Assembly: GCA_022036555.1 (NCBI GenBank)
Contig: CM039126.1
Coordinates: forward strand, 7,360,079 to 7,424,078
Reading direction: 5' to 3'
DNA: 64,000 nucleotides
DNA from: Microstegium vimineum
Lineage: Eukaryota > Streptophyta > Magnoliopsida > Poales > Poaceae
A program made the translations under genes and the position numbers. The notes beneath the pieces are model-generated. The model had not been told where the DNA came from, did not search any database, and worked only from the letters and a program-made list of their open reading frames with translations. Position 1 is the first letter of the stretch. Every line of letters starts with the position of its first letter. Shown piece by piece: positions 53,541-64,000 of the stretch.

Positions 53541-56500
53541 TCACATCTGAGATGCCTTGGCATACTGAGCGAATCTTGAGAACCTATGGTTCATAAGTGC
53601 TTCTGGGTTTCCTTCTTCAACCTAAAGTGGAGCAGTATAGAGTTAGATAATGTCCTACATTAATTTTTTGGATAATAAGGCATTCCGACAAAATCATACT
53701 CATGACCTGGAGGTCTGCCATTTACCATAAGAATTCAAACGCTGATCCATTTTTGTTTGTCACTTGGTTTAGGACCTTTTTTTCTGTATGTAGTGTTTTT
53801 AACAGCAATTTTCAACAATTTGACATCCTCATTTGTATTGTTATAATCGTATCATTCTTGTGAAATGCTATTGTGGTATGTTAGTATGTATGCTCTGAGT
53901 TCATTCCCATATTCCTCTTTGTTTTTTTTTTCAATAGTCCTTAAAAATGTTAATCCTAGTAGCACAACTTACCAGTTTTCCTTGATCAAGAACTAAAACA
54001 TTGTCCATCTTCATCACTGTTGAAATTCGATGTGCTATGGTGAGAACAGTCATGCCTTTGCATTCAGCAGAAATAGTATTTTGCAACAGGTAGGCTGTTT
54101 GGTTGTCAACATTGGATGTGCATTCATCTAGACAGAGCACCTGCAGAATCATTAACAGTTACATGCATCACTTATTTGATAATCTCTGACAGATTTGTAA
54201 CTCAAAATGAAAACTGATAGCATTAACCAGATGGGTTTGATTAGGCTTTTGCACGGTTGTGTATCTGCTATAAGCAACACTGCAATGATATGGTACTTTT
54301 CAAAAATACTGCAATGATATGGTAGCCCAAACCTTGGACGATTTTAGGATGGCACGTGCAAGGCATAGGAGCTGTCGCTGCCCTACTGAAAAAGATGCAC
54401 CGCTTTCTTTCACATGGATGTCAAGTCCACCTATTGATTCTACCTCTCCCTTCATGTGGCAGTTTTCAAGAACTTCCCATATCCTGAGATCTGTTGTTGT
54501 ATTAAAAGGATCCAGGTTTTCCCTGTCATGTATATTCACGATTAATATTGAATATTGAACATTGCTTTTTGTTTGTTCCCTAATCACTGCAAGCATGATA
54601 GTAGTCAGTATGAAAACAGTGAAAAGCCAGCCTGAAAACTGTGAAAAACAGAACTCAGTAGTTACCTCAAAGACCCATCAAACAAAAAGGGGCTCTGTGG
54701 AACTACTGCAAAATGTCCACGGAGTTCTCGGACAGCAACTTTAGCCAAATCAATGCCATCTACTAAGATGCGGCCGTTGCAAATTGGAACTAAGCGGAAA
54801 AGTGCATTCAGTATACTTGATTTGCCTGCTCCTGTCCTTCCTACTATTCCAACCTAAACAGCAAGAGTAGACATCAGGATAGCTTCGCAAATCAAAATGA
54901 TTCAGTGGAAGTCTTCGAAGCGTCGTACCTGCATGCCTGCTGCAATAACGAACGAAACGTCACTTAAAGCAGGTGGTAGCTCTGGCATGTACTTCAGTGT
55001 TACATGTTCAAACTCAATCTTCCCTTCTGTTGGCCAACTTCTCGGTGGAGGTTCTGATCCCTGGAGTTCTTGAGGTATGCCAATGTACTGCAAACATCAT
55101 CAAGCTATTAAATTATTAATGCTAGAGAGATGCTTGATGAATAATAAGGATAAAAGTGATTCTTTGGGTTACCTCGTCAACCCTTTCCACGGAGATCATT
55201 TCCTTTTCTGTCTCTGTAAAGGTGGTTAAGAAGCCATTCAGCAACGATACTACAGGTGCTGCATATGATAAAGCCAGGCCCACCTGCAGTAGATTTTTAT
55301 GATTAATATCTAATACTTTGAACAGAACTATATTTACAATTTCCATCGAGATGGAAATGCCTAAGTACAAGGTTAATTGTGTCCAATAAAACCTACCAGT
55401 CCAGGTGTTGCAAAGTTGACAATAGAACTGCTACGGAAGCTGATAGTGGCCATCATGGCGATAAACAGAATGATAAAACCTGCCAACAACTGAACAGTTT
55501 GCTCGTCACTGCAGTGCCTGATTATAGGCCTTACTGATGGATAAAGGTAACTAATTCCATGTACATGATGATTTTATTATAGCAGGACAAAAAAATATGT
55601 ACCTGGAGTCTCAACGAGAGCCACAAACTAGCAATGAGCTCAGAGTAGGATGTTTTCTGATATAGTGTCACATGTTGGATGAATCTTTCCAAGAAGAACC
55701 CCTGTGTAGTGTACTGTCAGTATCTTGAACAAACCACACGAGCACTATCACTAGGGCGGACCTTTGATATGTGATGCTTTTGAGTTCAAAAGGAAAGTTA
55801 TGATGTTTTAATATCCTTCTGAATTTGTCTAAATGCAACTAGAATGCTTCCTTCTGCCCTCTGATGAAAAAAGAAACATACTTCATTCTGGAAAGCTCGT
55901 ATTGTTGATGAACCATCAAGTGTCTCCGTGAAAGATGAATAGATTGGTGAACGAGCAACGCTATCAAGTCGACGTACTTCACGTGATGTAGACCTGTAAT
56001 AAAACTGTAGAAAGCATTAGTTTCTTCCTCCATAAGGTGCAGCATAGATATATATCATGGTGCACTGTGTTAACTAAAAGAAAAAGAGGATTAACTGTTA
56101 CACACTGCTGTATTAAAGTATGGATTATATATAGTCTATAAAGGATCAGATAAATGAGTTAAGCATCAGTACAGAAATAAATGAGTGAAATTGGTACCTG
56201 CAGCTTCCTATAGATAAGCCAGAGTGGAAGTAAGATGAGTAAGAAGGAAACCTGCAGACCAAACATTCATGAAATACAAGAAGCATGGTTTAGTTTATTT
56301 TCTGAAGTACAAGGCTGACCCTAAACTATTGTTTACATAATTTACCTGTGAATAAGACAAAACAACCAGAGTTCCGAGTAAGCTGAAGAAGTTGGCCACA
56401 AATATATTGAGGATGAAAGGAAGAGAATCATCAACGGTGTAGAGGTCTGACGATAATCTGAAAGTTTGTAAAGCATCGTCAAGGCCAAGGGGCATTTCAA

Positions 56501-59500
56501 CCTTTCGAAGCTTACTAAAAACTACTCCGAAAGGTTGATCTGATGCATGGTTTTTAAGCTTACTAAAAACTATGAATAAGATACCAAACCTGTTTAGGAT
56601 CCGACCACTGGGATTTTGGTCAAAAAAACAAATAGGAGCACTGATGATATTTTCAAGAAGAGATGCATGAATATGGATTGCTGCACGGAGGCCACCGAAT
56701 GCAAAAGAAAATGCCCTTCCCAAAGTGAAAAGAGAATTGATGATGCCAAAAATAGCAAGGATAATCTGCACAGGCAAGTTTTTGAATGAGCATAAATGTG
56801 CTGAAAATGTTTCTTTTGTGAACAACTGAACACCAAATTCGACATACTGATTATTATGGTTCATGTTCACTTAGTAGAAAGTACTACCAGATAAAATCTC
56901 GTGTTGTTGGTGCCTGTGGTCGTATCAACCCAGTAAGTTAACCAAAGATCATTGCCGTTACGAGATGCTTGCATTAAGAATGCACTTAGGAATATTAAAA
57001 CAACAGCTGACCACCCCGCAAATGCTGCATATTTTCTGTAAAAAAACCCATTATGAATAATAGATCACACACGACTGAAATATTTGTATCATTCAGTTCA
57101 CAGAATAACTCACTTGTAGACACCGAGCTCAACCTTGCCTTGCTTTCTTGCCTCTTCTTCTACCTGATCTTTTGTCTCCTCATAAGAAACCACTGAATCT
57201 TCAAGTATAACATCAGTCAGTTCACATGTTGCCATTGGTGTTTTATCTTTCAAAGAAGCTGCAAATGAGGTAGGACTCGAATTATCTGGCTTAGAGATTC
57301 TTGAATATGGAGTTGCCAAGAAAGATTCCGGTGTCCCGAACCACTTAATGAGCCCATTAGCCATGACTACAATCATATCTGCAGCAGAAATGGCCTGGGA
57401 AACAGAAAAGGAAACGAAAGGAAAATTACATTGTTCTTTCAGCATCACTCGGCTTATTCCATGCACACAGCCTAGTAGTATAAGATATAACCTTAAATAG
57501 GATTCATACATTTAATACCAATGTGGTGGAGTTTGTTTGGATAAGATTCAACGAATATTACCTGAAGATTGTGTGTGCTTAGTAATCTTGTTTTCTGCAT
57601 TAGTTGGTGCCCCATAACAGCCTTTTCCAGGATCCACGAAGCAACTTGGGAGTCAACCGCGCTAAGGATGTCATCAAACAAATATACATCAGAATTGTGG
57701 TACAAAGCCCTGCAAGTGTATGATCATAATGTTAGCTAGCGAGCTTAAGAAGGATGAAAGTCCACAAAGTTGTTAAAAACATGACCTTGCCAATGCCAGA
57801 CGAGCTCTCTGTCCACCAGATAAGTTGGTACCTTTCTCTCCAATATGTGACATATCTCCTCTGGCCATTGCCGATATGTCAACACGAAGCGCACATGCCT
57901 CTATTACTTCTTCGTATCTGCATTAATTTTGTGATGCAGAATGCTAATTAAAAGGGAAGCAATAAATTATATGGTGTATGAGCATCTCCAATGGTTCATG
58001 TTAGCTGCTCTAATGTCATGCAATGACATAACGAAACAAACTTGTGATAATATCTGTCAGAGACAAATAAACTACCTCCTCAGATCAAATTCTTTCCCAA
58101 GCAAAATATTATCTCGTAAAGAGCCATATAAGATCCATGGTACCTACAGAACACCAGTTCCATTTTTAGTCTCCAGACATTTCAGATGCAAAACTTAAGC
58201 AACTTTCCAGGTCATAAAGTGCTACCTGTGGTACATAGGCAATTGAACCACAGGAGCTAATAGAACCACTGATGACATGAGTCTCTCCAATGACTGTGTT
58301 CAACAAAGATGATTTACCAGAACCAACCTGATATAAGACATAAAATTTCCTCAATTCAGAGAAAAATTGCAGTAGCATCAGATTAGACGATTATGAAAAA
58401 AATATCAGGACATCTGGTTGCATTTCTCTGCTGTAATGGCAAATTGAGATATATAATATGCCAAACAGTACGAACATGCTATTCAGTTTCCCCAACCAAA
58501 CCATTAACGAAATTGTGTACCCCTCCACCACCACATAACCAGCCCAGAACACCTTAGTACAAAAACGAAAATGTTTTTTTTTTAATAAAAGGCAGGAGCT
58601 CTGCCGCTCAATTAAGTAAGGATAAATAAGTTTATAAGGATAAATAAGTTTATGTACAGCAGGAGCTCTGGCGCCAAAAACGAAAATGTGACAGTCAGAA
58701 TAATTACCTCACCTACAATTGCAATAAAGAGCCCTTTTTGTAGCTGCAAAGATATATCTCTGAGAACTATGCTCGGCTCAGCAACAGAGCTGCTAGACCA
58801 AGAGCACGATACATTCTGAAGGACGACGGCCATTAGATTATGAGTTACATCGATATATCTCTTAAAGTGGTGGTTTAAATGGTCAGCAGAGGCAGTTAAC
58901 TCGGATGAGTGATGCTCTGGAGTAGATAAATAATTACTCAGCCGTCTGCTAGAGATAACAGCCTGCAGCATCCAAAGCATGCAATGTTAGTGCAGCTGCA
59001 AAGGTATGTAACAGCGTAAACATAAACCAATTATCCACTTACATCAATCATCCCATTAATAACCCATGGAAATGAGTTTAACGGTGATATTAGTGTGTTA
59101 AAGAGTGCAACACAAGTAAATACCTGTAATAAGGATTCCAGATATTAGTAGGAAGTTTCTTGGTCCAAAGGCATATCGTAAGCATATCATTCATGATATT
59201 GTTTTACCGTGGCAGCATCCAATGTGTGTCCCATTATTGCAAAAATAGAAAAGGTGAAAAGGGAGAACAATGTCGGTGTGGTTGCCCAGAAATAGACGCA
59301 CCAAGCATCCAGATATTTTCTAGTCTATTGGGAAATAGGAGGCCCTTGTTAGTTCCAGTGCAAGATGTGCAACTTATTATAAAATGTACATTAATCAAGA
59401 GCAGTTGCACACCGCGAGATGCTTCACTTCTGATTCTCTTCTTTCCACCAAACGTTCAGTGAATAGTTTCTCCCAGCTGTACATCTTCACTGTTCTAATA

Positions 59501-62040
59501 TGTGCTAAGAGCTCCCCTGCACAGCTTATCCTATTCATGGATAAATTTTGGAGTATTAAGTTCTATAATTATTGTGTTGACTAGCAAGCTTTTGCATTAT
59601 TCCTTCAGACTCATGACCCAAAACAAATATACAGTATATGCCAGTGAAGCTGAGGTATAATGTAATGGTGTTTGAGAAAGCACCACGGCGATGTGGGGAT
59701 ATGGCAAAATGAAACAAAGGGATGTTTTTTTTATTCATCAAATGCAATGGAGAACTAATTTTCTTACCTCCTGTCTTTTTGCTTCATCATCTTTTCTGTT
59801 GCATCAGCAATCCTTGTAGAAATCCATTTGTTCACTGTGCATGTGTACATGGTTACAAGAAAAAGATACCGACATGGTTAAAAGTAAAAAATGTGAGCAG
59901 AAATTTTGATTTGAGGAAGTTATGATTAAATCATAAACATGGGTTAGCATTACACACTAAAATCTCAGTCCCTAGCACCATCAGGTTCTTAAAACATACA
60001 TCTGTTTGTATTTGGACTAGCATAGAAGTATGCCTTGGTCAATAGATCAATATTCACGAGACAATAAGGGCAAACCAAGAGATGATAGAATTATCACAAC
60101 CCATTTTTGGAAGGGGAAAAAGGTCATGGATGGCCGCAAATCTTTAAATTGAATGACTAAGAAGCCTAATACAGAACAAGGAAGCAAAAGTTACGCATAC
60201 CTGGTATTAGTATGATTGTTATTGCAAGCCCAGATAGAAAAGCATAATTGACTTGTGTATATAACAGATAAAGAGCAACTCCAATCTGCAGTGGCAAGCT
60301 AGATAAACACCAAATCATGCAGAGAATTAGATAATGGAGTGTATGTGCATACATATAGCAATTTATGTCTTTCATACACAAAAATGTGAGATTGAGATGG
60401 GAAGTACCTCCAGGCATCATGAAGGCTGTTACACAAGTTTATTGTGCGGTCAGCATCAACAGACATGAAGGTCTGTATCTCACCTTCAGAAAACCTAGAA
60501 CGCTCAGCTAGACTAAGACATAGGCACTGTTTTTTTTAAGAAAGATCCATCCAAATTTTAAAAACAACAAATAAAAGTCAAGTAAAGTTATAACATGCTT
60601 CAAAATTGAATTTGTTACATAATACAATGTCGAATTGGTAGATCAAAACCAGCTGCCACAGAAGCTATATAGAATACCCAGCAGAAGTTCTACGCTATAT
60701 CAGAATTACCAAGTACTGTTCCAAATACACTTTGTCCTTGAACGTGCATTCAAAATTTTAAAAAGATTAAAAAAACATTGTTAGCAATCATATAAAAAAT
60801 TAATTGAACTTTTCAAATGGAAATGTTGTTAGAAGATATTTTATTAAAAGTAGTTTCACATGATTGCATTTTATCAAAAAAAATTGAACAAACATTTTAT
60901 CAATTATATTATAAGTTTATAACATATAATTTGCGAAACAGTTGTAGATGCAAATAAATCAGACCTTTTTGATTGTCTGAATCACATCTATTTGGGAATA
61001 GACGTCATATGAATTAGCATACAACAACTAAGTTCCAGTGGCAGTAGTAAGTAAATTCCACACCTCCTAGGTGTCAATTTGAATAATTTGTAATGGAAAG
61101 TTCGAATTGTCCTTGTGAATATGTTGTTATGGATAATAGCCAACCAATCAGTGTTGCAGTATGATATCAGAGTACAAATGCTTAAGAACATCTCGATGGT
61201 ATGGGTTCATTGCCAAGTTGGAAAACTATTGTACGATACAAGCTGACTTAACATGTTTGAATTACTCTTTAAAACAAATCACAGAAAGATACTAACATGC
61301 ATTAGAGGAATGGTGATACCTTCCGATAAATTATCCCCATGATGCTTGATCGTAACATCAACTTGAGCTTTGCTAGACGAAAGGAGTACTGGCTATCTAA
61401 CAAAGATCTAGCATAAAAAAACAAAAGTGTAAACCAAAAAAGTGCTAGTTAATACTAAGAACTAAGAACATATAATCCAAGTAACCACCAAGGTCATTAT
61501 CTTTCGACAGGCAAAGGTCCACTAATTGGTATTCTGTTTCTGAGTTCTGAATCACAATATATTATTACAAGAAATATAACACCCATAATACAACAAGGTG
61601 GTCAGAGTCTCGGAGATGTAATTGCTAAACTCGTCTTTATTATCATCAAACTCAACTGCTGGTATGACTAAGTGCATTATCTGCTCCTCATAAGGAGGAA
61701 AGTAGATAGGTTGCAACTTGAAGCCACATGAACATGTAACACTAGTACGAATGGAACATGATACAGCCATAGTGATGCAGCCTTAACATTAGAACACTAG
61801 TTTAACACCGATAATGTAACTTATAGTTTTCAAGTATATAAGTCGAGAATAGTCTGTTAAACGTCAAGAAAAATAAATGACACAGAAAGAAGATGCATTC
61901 ATCATTATCAAAGGTTTTAGTATAAAAAAATCATAAACACTTCAATGGATGTGCAAAAGTATTAGTAAGGATGGTTTACTTGATAATAGAAGTCAATCCT
62001 AAGGAAATGGCAAGAATATATCCATCCATGCCAGCAGAAC
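53541..62040 (-). CDS. ABCC13: ABC transporter, subfamily C (MRP), ABCC13-like; 5' exons outside window
   Basis: Minus-strand gene with 27 exons in view, from 62040-61980 (first) to 53621-53541 (last, TGA at 53541). Others include 60536-60408, 58962-58708, 57394-57114, 55087-54929 and 54522-54333. All junctions used are GT-AG, and the summed exon length plus one phase base gives 1,145 intact codons. ABCC proteins are ATP-driven exporters of organic anions and conjugates, usually in the vacuole or plasma membrane. NBD1 has Walker A VGSGKSSL (exon 58327-58226), signature LSGGQRARLALAR and Walker B VYLFDD; NBD2 has Walker A GRTGAGKSS, SFSVGQRQLLCLARA and Walker B LCLDE with the catalytic Glu. 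Membrane segments lie between. Blocks such as LRSSIMGIIYRK and GEIQTFMSVDADRT fit ABCC13/AtMRP11, from memory. About 265 N-terminal residues are missing from view; LTR elements occupy that side. Confidence 0.92.
58575..58674 (-). mobile_element. 100-bp retroposon fragment in an ABCC13 intron, 15-bp TSD
   Basis: Flanked by identical CAAAAACGAAAATGT at 58560-58574 and 58675-58689. A T-run at the left edge is the poly(A) tail of a minus-strand insertion. It contains two copies of AAGGATAAATAAGTTTAT and two of CAGGAGCTCT. It is a heavily 5'-truncated LINE-type insert, only about 35 bp from the splice donor of the exon ending at 58708. Confidence 0.72.
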
Positions 62041-62239
62041 CTGGAAAGTAGTGCAGAAATCAACAGAAGATGTAGAATATGTTATTAGATTGATGAAAAA
62101 AATCGAATCACAATTTCTGAATCGGATAGATTTGACCAGATAAGTAGCAGTATTTGAATGCACTTCTATTTTATATAAGAAAACCCATGTATTTTTAACT
62201 ACAAATGTCCATATGTTACACAAAATTTCTGAATGAGAG
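62041..62239. other. Intron-like flank of ABCC13
   Basis: AT-rich sequence upstream of the first visible ABCC13 exon, ending where an LTR begins at 62240. The next exon upstream was not found in the window. Confidence 0.5.
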
Positions 62240-62530
62240 TGATATGAAATGACTATAGGTAGATGGATTAGCAGAGAGACCCCGGATAGCCGCCCTTCCT
62301 CGGGGACTATCTTAGGGTTTCTTTTTGCTTGACTCTAATGGATACATGATGGTCCCCTTTAATAGAGACGACTTACTTGACCCTTAAGTAATATCCTAAC
62401 CGAATCAATCTAACTTATCTCTTTCCTAACAAACCAAACCAAACCAATCTAATCTGTTTGGCACTGTTCACGCGCTACAGTACCGCATGGGCCCCTAGCC
62501 TGGCTCCACACTTGCCATAACACTACTCCA
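62240..62530 (-). repeat. Downstream (3') LTR of the small element
   Basis: 291 bp. Relative to the other copy it lacks one of two tandem copies of the CTGTTCACGCG unit and has a few substitutions. Confidence 0.85.
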
Positions 62531-63427
62531 CCCCTCCAAGACAGCTCGTCCTCGAGTTGTGGCGATGGCTGGGGGGTTTGCATGATGAGGTTGTAGGGCA
62601 CGACGACGTGATTGGCATACACGAAGGCCTCGGCGTCGTCCATGTTGCATAGCGCGCGGACGTCGCCCATGACGATGCATATGTGGCGCACCGTCTCGAC
62701 GATGTTGCATGTGCCGGCGTCCCCCTTGGTCCGGAACATGGCAGTGCCCTCGCAGACCTTGCGAAGCACCACACTGAGGTCGTGGCAGCAATAGACGAAG
62801 GAGCTGCAGGACGTCGGCAGGTGTCAGCACCTTACTCTCACCCACGTAGGCGATACCGATGGCCTCTGGAATCTGGGCCATGCCATCCTGCACGCAGAAG
62901 TCGGTGGGGACCTGCTCCAGCACCATGGCGCAGGAGCCGGCCTTCTTGGCGATGTGCGCCTGCTCTGGGGTCACGATGTCCTTGGTGACCCTGCTGCGAA
63001 GCATCTGCGCTAGGCCCACCTTGACGGAGAAAGTCGACGACTTGGGCTGCTTGGACGGCTCCAGCAGTACCCTCCGGTGTGGCGGCACATAGCGCTGGAC
63101 AGCGCAGCCCACCGGAGTGGCCACCAGGTTGTCATTCGTGGTGACCTGGCCGGCAGCGTCGATGGCCATGTCGCCCTCCAAGGCCTTCATGGGAACCAAG
63201 GGGCGGCTGAAGGCGACCGTGGCGGCGGTGGGTGTCGCTGCTGCCCGCACTTTCTTCGCTTGTTGCAGTTCCTCCAGGCGTGCAATGCGCTCGTCATGTG
63301 AATCCAACCGCTTGTTTATGGCGGAGAGTTGCATGAGGATGCGGTCGAGCTTGGCATCCATCGCCACAGGATCGAAAAGGGTGCCGGCCATGGATGGAGA
63401 TGCACCCGTGGAGGTCTCTGATACCAA
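62449..63427 (-). pseudogene. gag-like ORF of the small LTR element, frameshifted
   Basis: The frame opens at 63427 next to the primer-binding site. The N-terminal part has AMDAKLDRILMQLSAINKRL followed by DSHDERIARLEELQQAKK, a coiled coil typical of plant retrotransposon gag N-termini. Then comes a linker with VPPHRRVLLEPSKQ. Near 62780 the sensible reading moves to another frame, in which VLRKVCEGTAMFRTKGDAGT and LSWRGG are read to a stop at about 62449 inside the LTR. The second part does not match a domain I know. No zinc knuckle, protease or RT is present. Confidence 0.6.
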
Positions 63428-63428
63428 T

Positions 63429-63731
63429 TGATATGAAATGACTATAGGTAGATGGATTAGTAGAGAGACCCCGGATAGCTGCCCTTCCTCGGGGACTATC
63501 TTAGGGTTTCTTCTTGCTTGACTAATGGATACATGATGGTCCCCTTTAATAGAGACGACTTACTTGACCCTTAAGTAATATCCTAACCGAATCAATCTAA
63601 CTTATCTCTTTCCTAACAAACCAAACCAAACCAATCTAATCTGTATGGCACTGTTCACGCGGTACTGTTCACGCGCTACAGTACCGCGTGGGCCCCTAGC
63701 CTGGCTCCACACTTGCCATAACACTACTCCA
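63429..63731 (-). repeat. Upstream (5') LTR of the small element
   Basis: 303 bp. It begins immediately beside what looks like the primer-binding site of a second element (63732-63739). Confidence 0.85.
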
Positions 63732-63739
63732 TACCAAAT

Positions 63740-64000
63740 TGATACGGCGTCTCTGAGGGGATCGCAGGGGAGAGTGGAGGAGGAGGCTGGACTGTGAATT
63801 AGAACGCAAAGGATAGCGAGGAAGAGGTGCGGCGGGAGGTTCGCCGGCAGCAGCGGCAGAATCGCTCGCAGCCACCGTCGAAGGTAAACCCGCCCACCTT
63901 GGGAGGTTTATTTCCTTCTTCGATAATCCTGAATACAATCTATGTGTCCCTTTATATAGTAGGAACACTTCCCTTAACAAACTAAACCGAATCAATCTAG
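63740..64000 (-). mobile_element. Part of a second, related LTR (continues past window end)
   Basis: On the minus strand the sequence ends CGCCGTATCA at 63740, followed by ATTTGGTA (63739-63732), which looks like a primer-binding site cut short by the inner element. It has a TATA box ACTATATAAAGGG (63948-63960) and AAATAAAC near 63905. Parts resemble the inner LTR (GATTGATTCGGTTTAG near the window end), so the two families are related. The LTR start lies outside. Confidence 0.6.

Larger units (their letters stand above)
62240..63731 (-). mobile_element. Small non-autonomous LTR element (1.49 kb), minus strand
   Basis: Two direct copies of an LTR of about 300 bp (62240-62530 and 63429-63731) enclose about 900 bp. 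On the minus strand the LTR starts TGGAGTAGTGTTATG and ends CATTTCATATCA. The primer-binding site ATTGGTATCAGAG follows the upstream LTR (63416-63428), and a purine tract GGAGGGG precedes the downstream LTR (62531-62537). There is no pol. The flanking five bases differ (GAGAG on one side, TACCA on the other), so no target duplication is visible. Confidence 0.85.

Noticed and set aside
61552..61770. 72-codon minus-strand frame as an ABCC13 exon
   Set aside because: No similarity to ABCC proteins, and the flanking exons 62040-61980 and 61407-61320 join in frame without it.
1..64000. tRNA, rRNA and snoRNA genes
   Set aside because: Looked for by eye through conserved T-loop-like GGTTCGA motifs in context; the GGTTTCGATCC near 48255 lacks a matching cloverleaf, and no RNA gene could be supported.

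Overview
This is nuclear DNA from a grass, probably a panicoid such as sorghum or a close relative. The evidence is the GC-rich 5' ends of the genes, the dense population of grass-type MITEs, the SIRE-type and Ale-type copia elements, CACTA elements, Pack-MULE-like and Helitron gene capture, and the grass-like protein sequences. The species call is inference; no database was available.

Host genes sit at the edges and in one middle island. A BAHD acyltransferase (HCT-like) runs off the left edge on the minus strand (1-1010, TATA box near 1150). A small membrane-protein gene (36763-37122) and a P-class PPR gene (39203-40402) form the island. On the right are a two-exon RCI2/PMP3 gene (52623-52951) and a 27-exon stretch of an ABCC transporter (ABCC13-like, 53541-62040, minus strand). 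The exon lengths of the ABCC gene add up to an open frame. Its N-terminal exons are not in the window, because LTR elements occupy 62240-64000.

The rest is mostly transposable elements, often nested. Region 1.5-14.5 kb holds Tourist-, Stowaway- and hAT-type MITEs, a 1.05-kb CACTA element with a long internal foldback, a retroposon with a 16-bp target duplication, and a 3.07-kb CACTA element that split a MITE and carries exon-like blocks. At 16.2-19.9 kb a TIR element is split by a Helitron that carries a triplicated 158-bp exon-like unit. At 20.27-34.10 kb lies a 13.8-kb SIRE-type copia element with near-identical LTRs, TSD GAAAC, a broken gag, a mostly intact pol and a long extra ORF module after pol. 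An inverted, diverged LTR of the same family follows at 34.5-36.0 kb. At 37.7-38.9 kb a Pack-MULE-like element carries minus-strand fragments of two unrelated host genes (DM13-domain and pectinesterase). At 40.6-45.3 kb lies a small copia element with 175-bp LTRs, TSD GAGAA and many nonsense codons. At 46.9-50.9 kb lies a 4.05-kb solo LTR with TSD GCCTA.

The features most worth following are four: the hairpin-forming GCGTCCGTCGC motif array, which occurs upstream of the LTR TATA box and again before the extra ORF; that extra ORF, closed only by three TAG codons; the two-gene Pack-MULE chimera; and the nested LTR elements at the ABCC13 5' side. I found no tRNA, rRNA or CRISPR array. All similarity statements come from memory of protein families and reading by eye.
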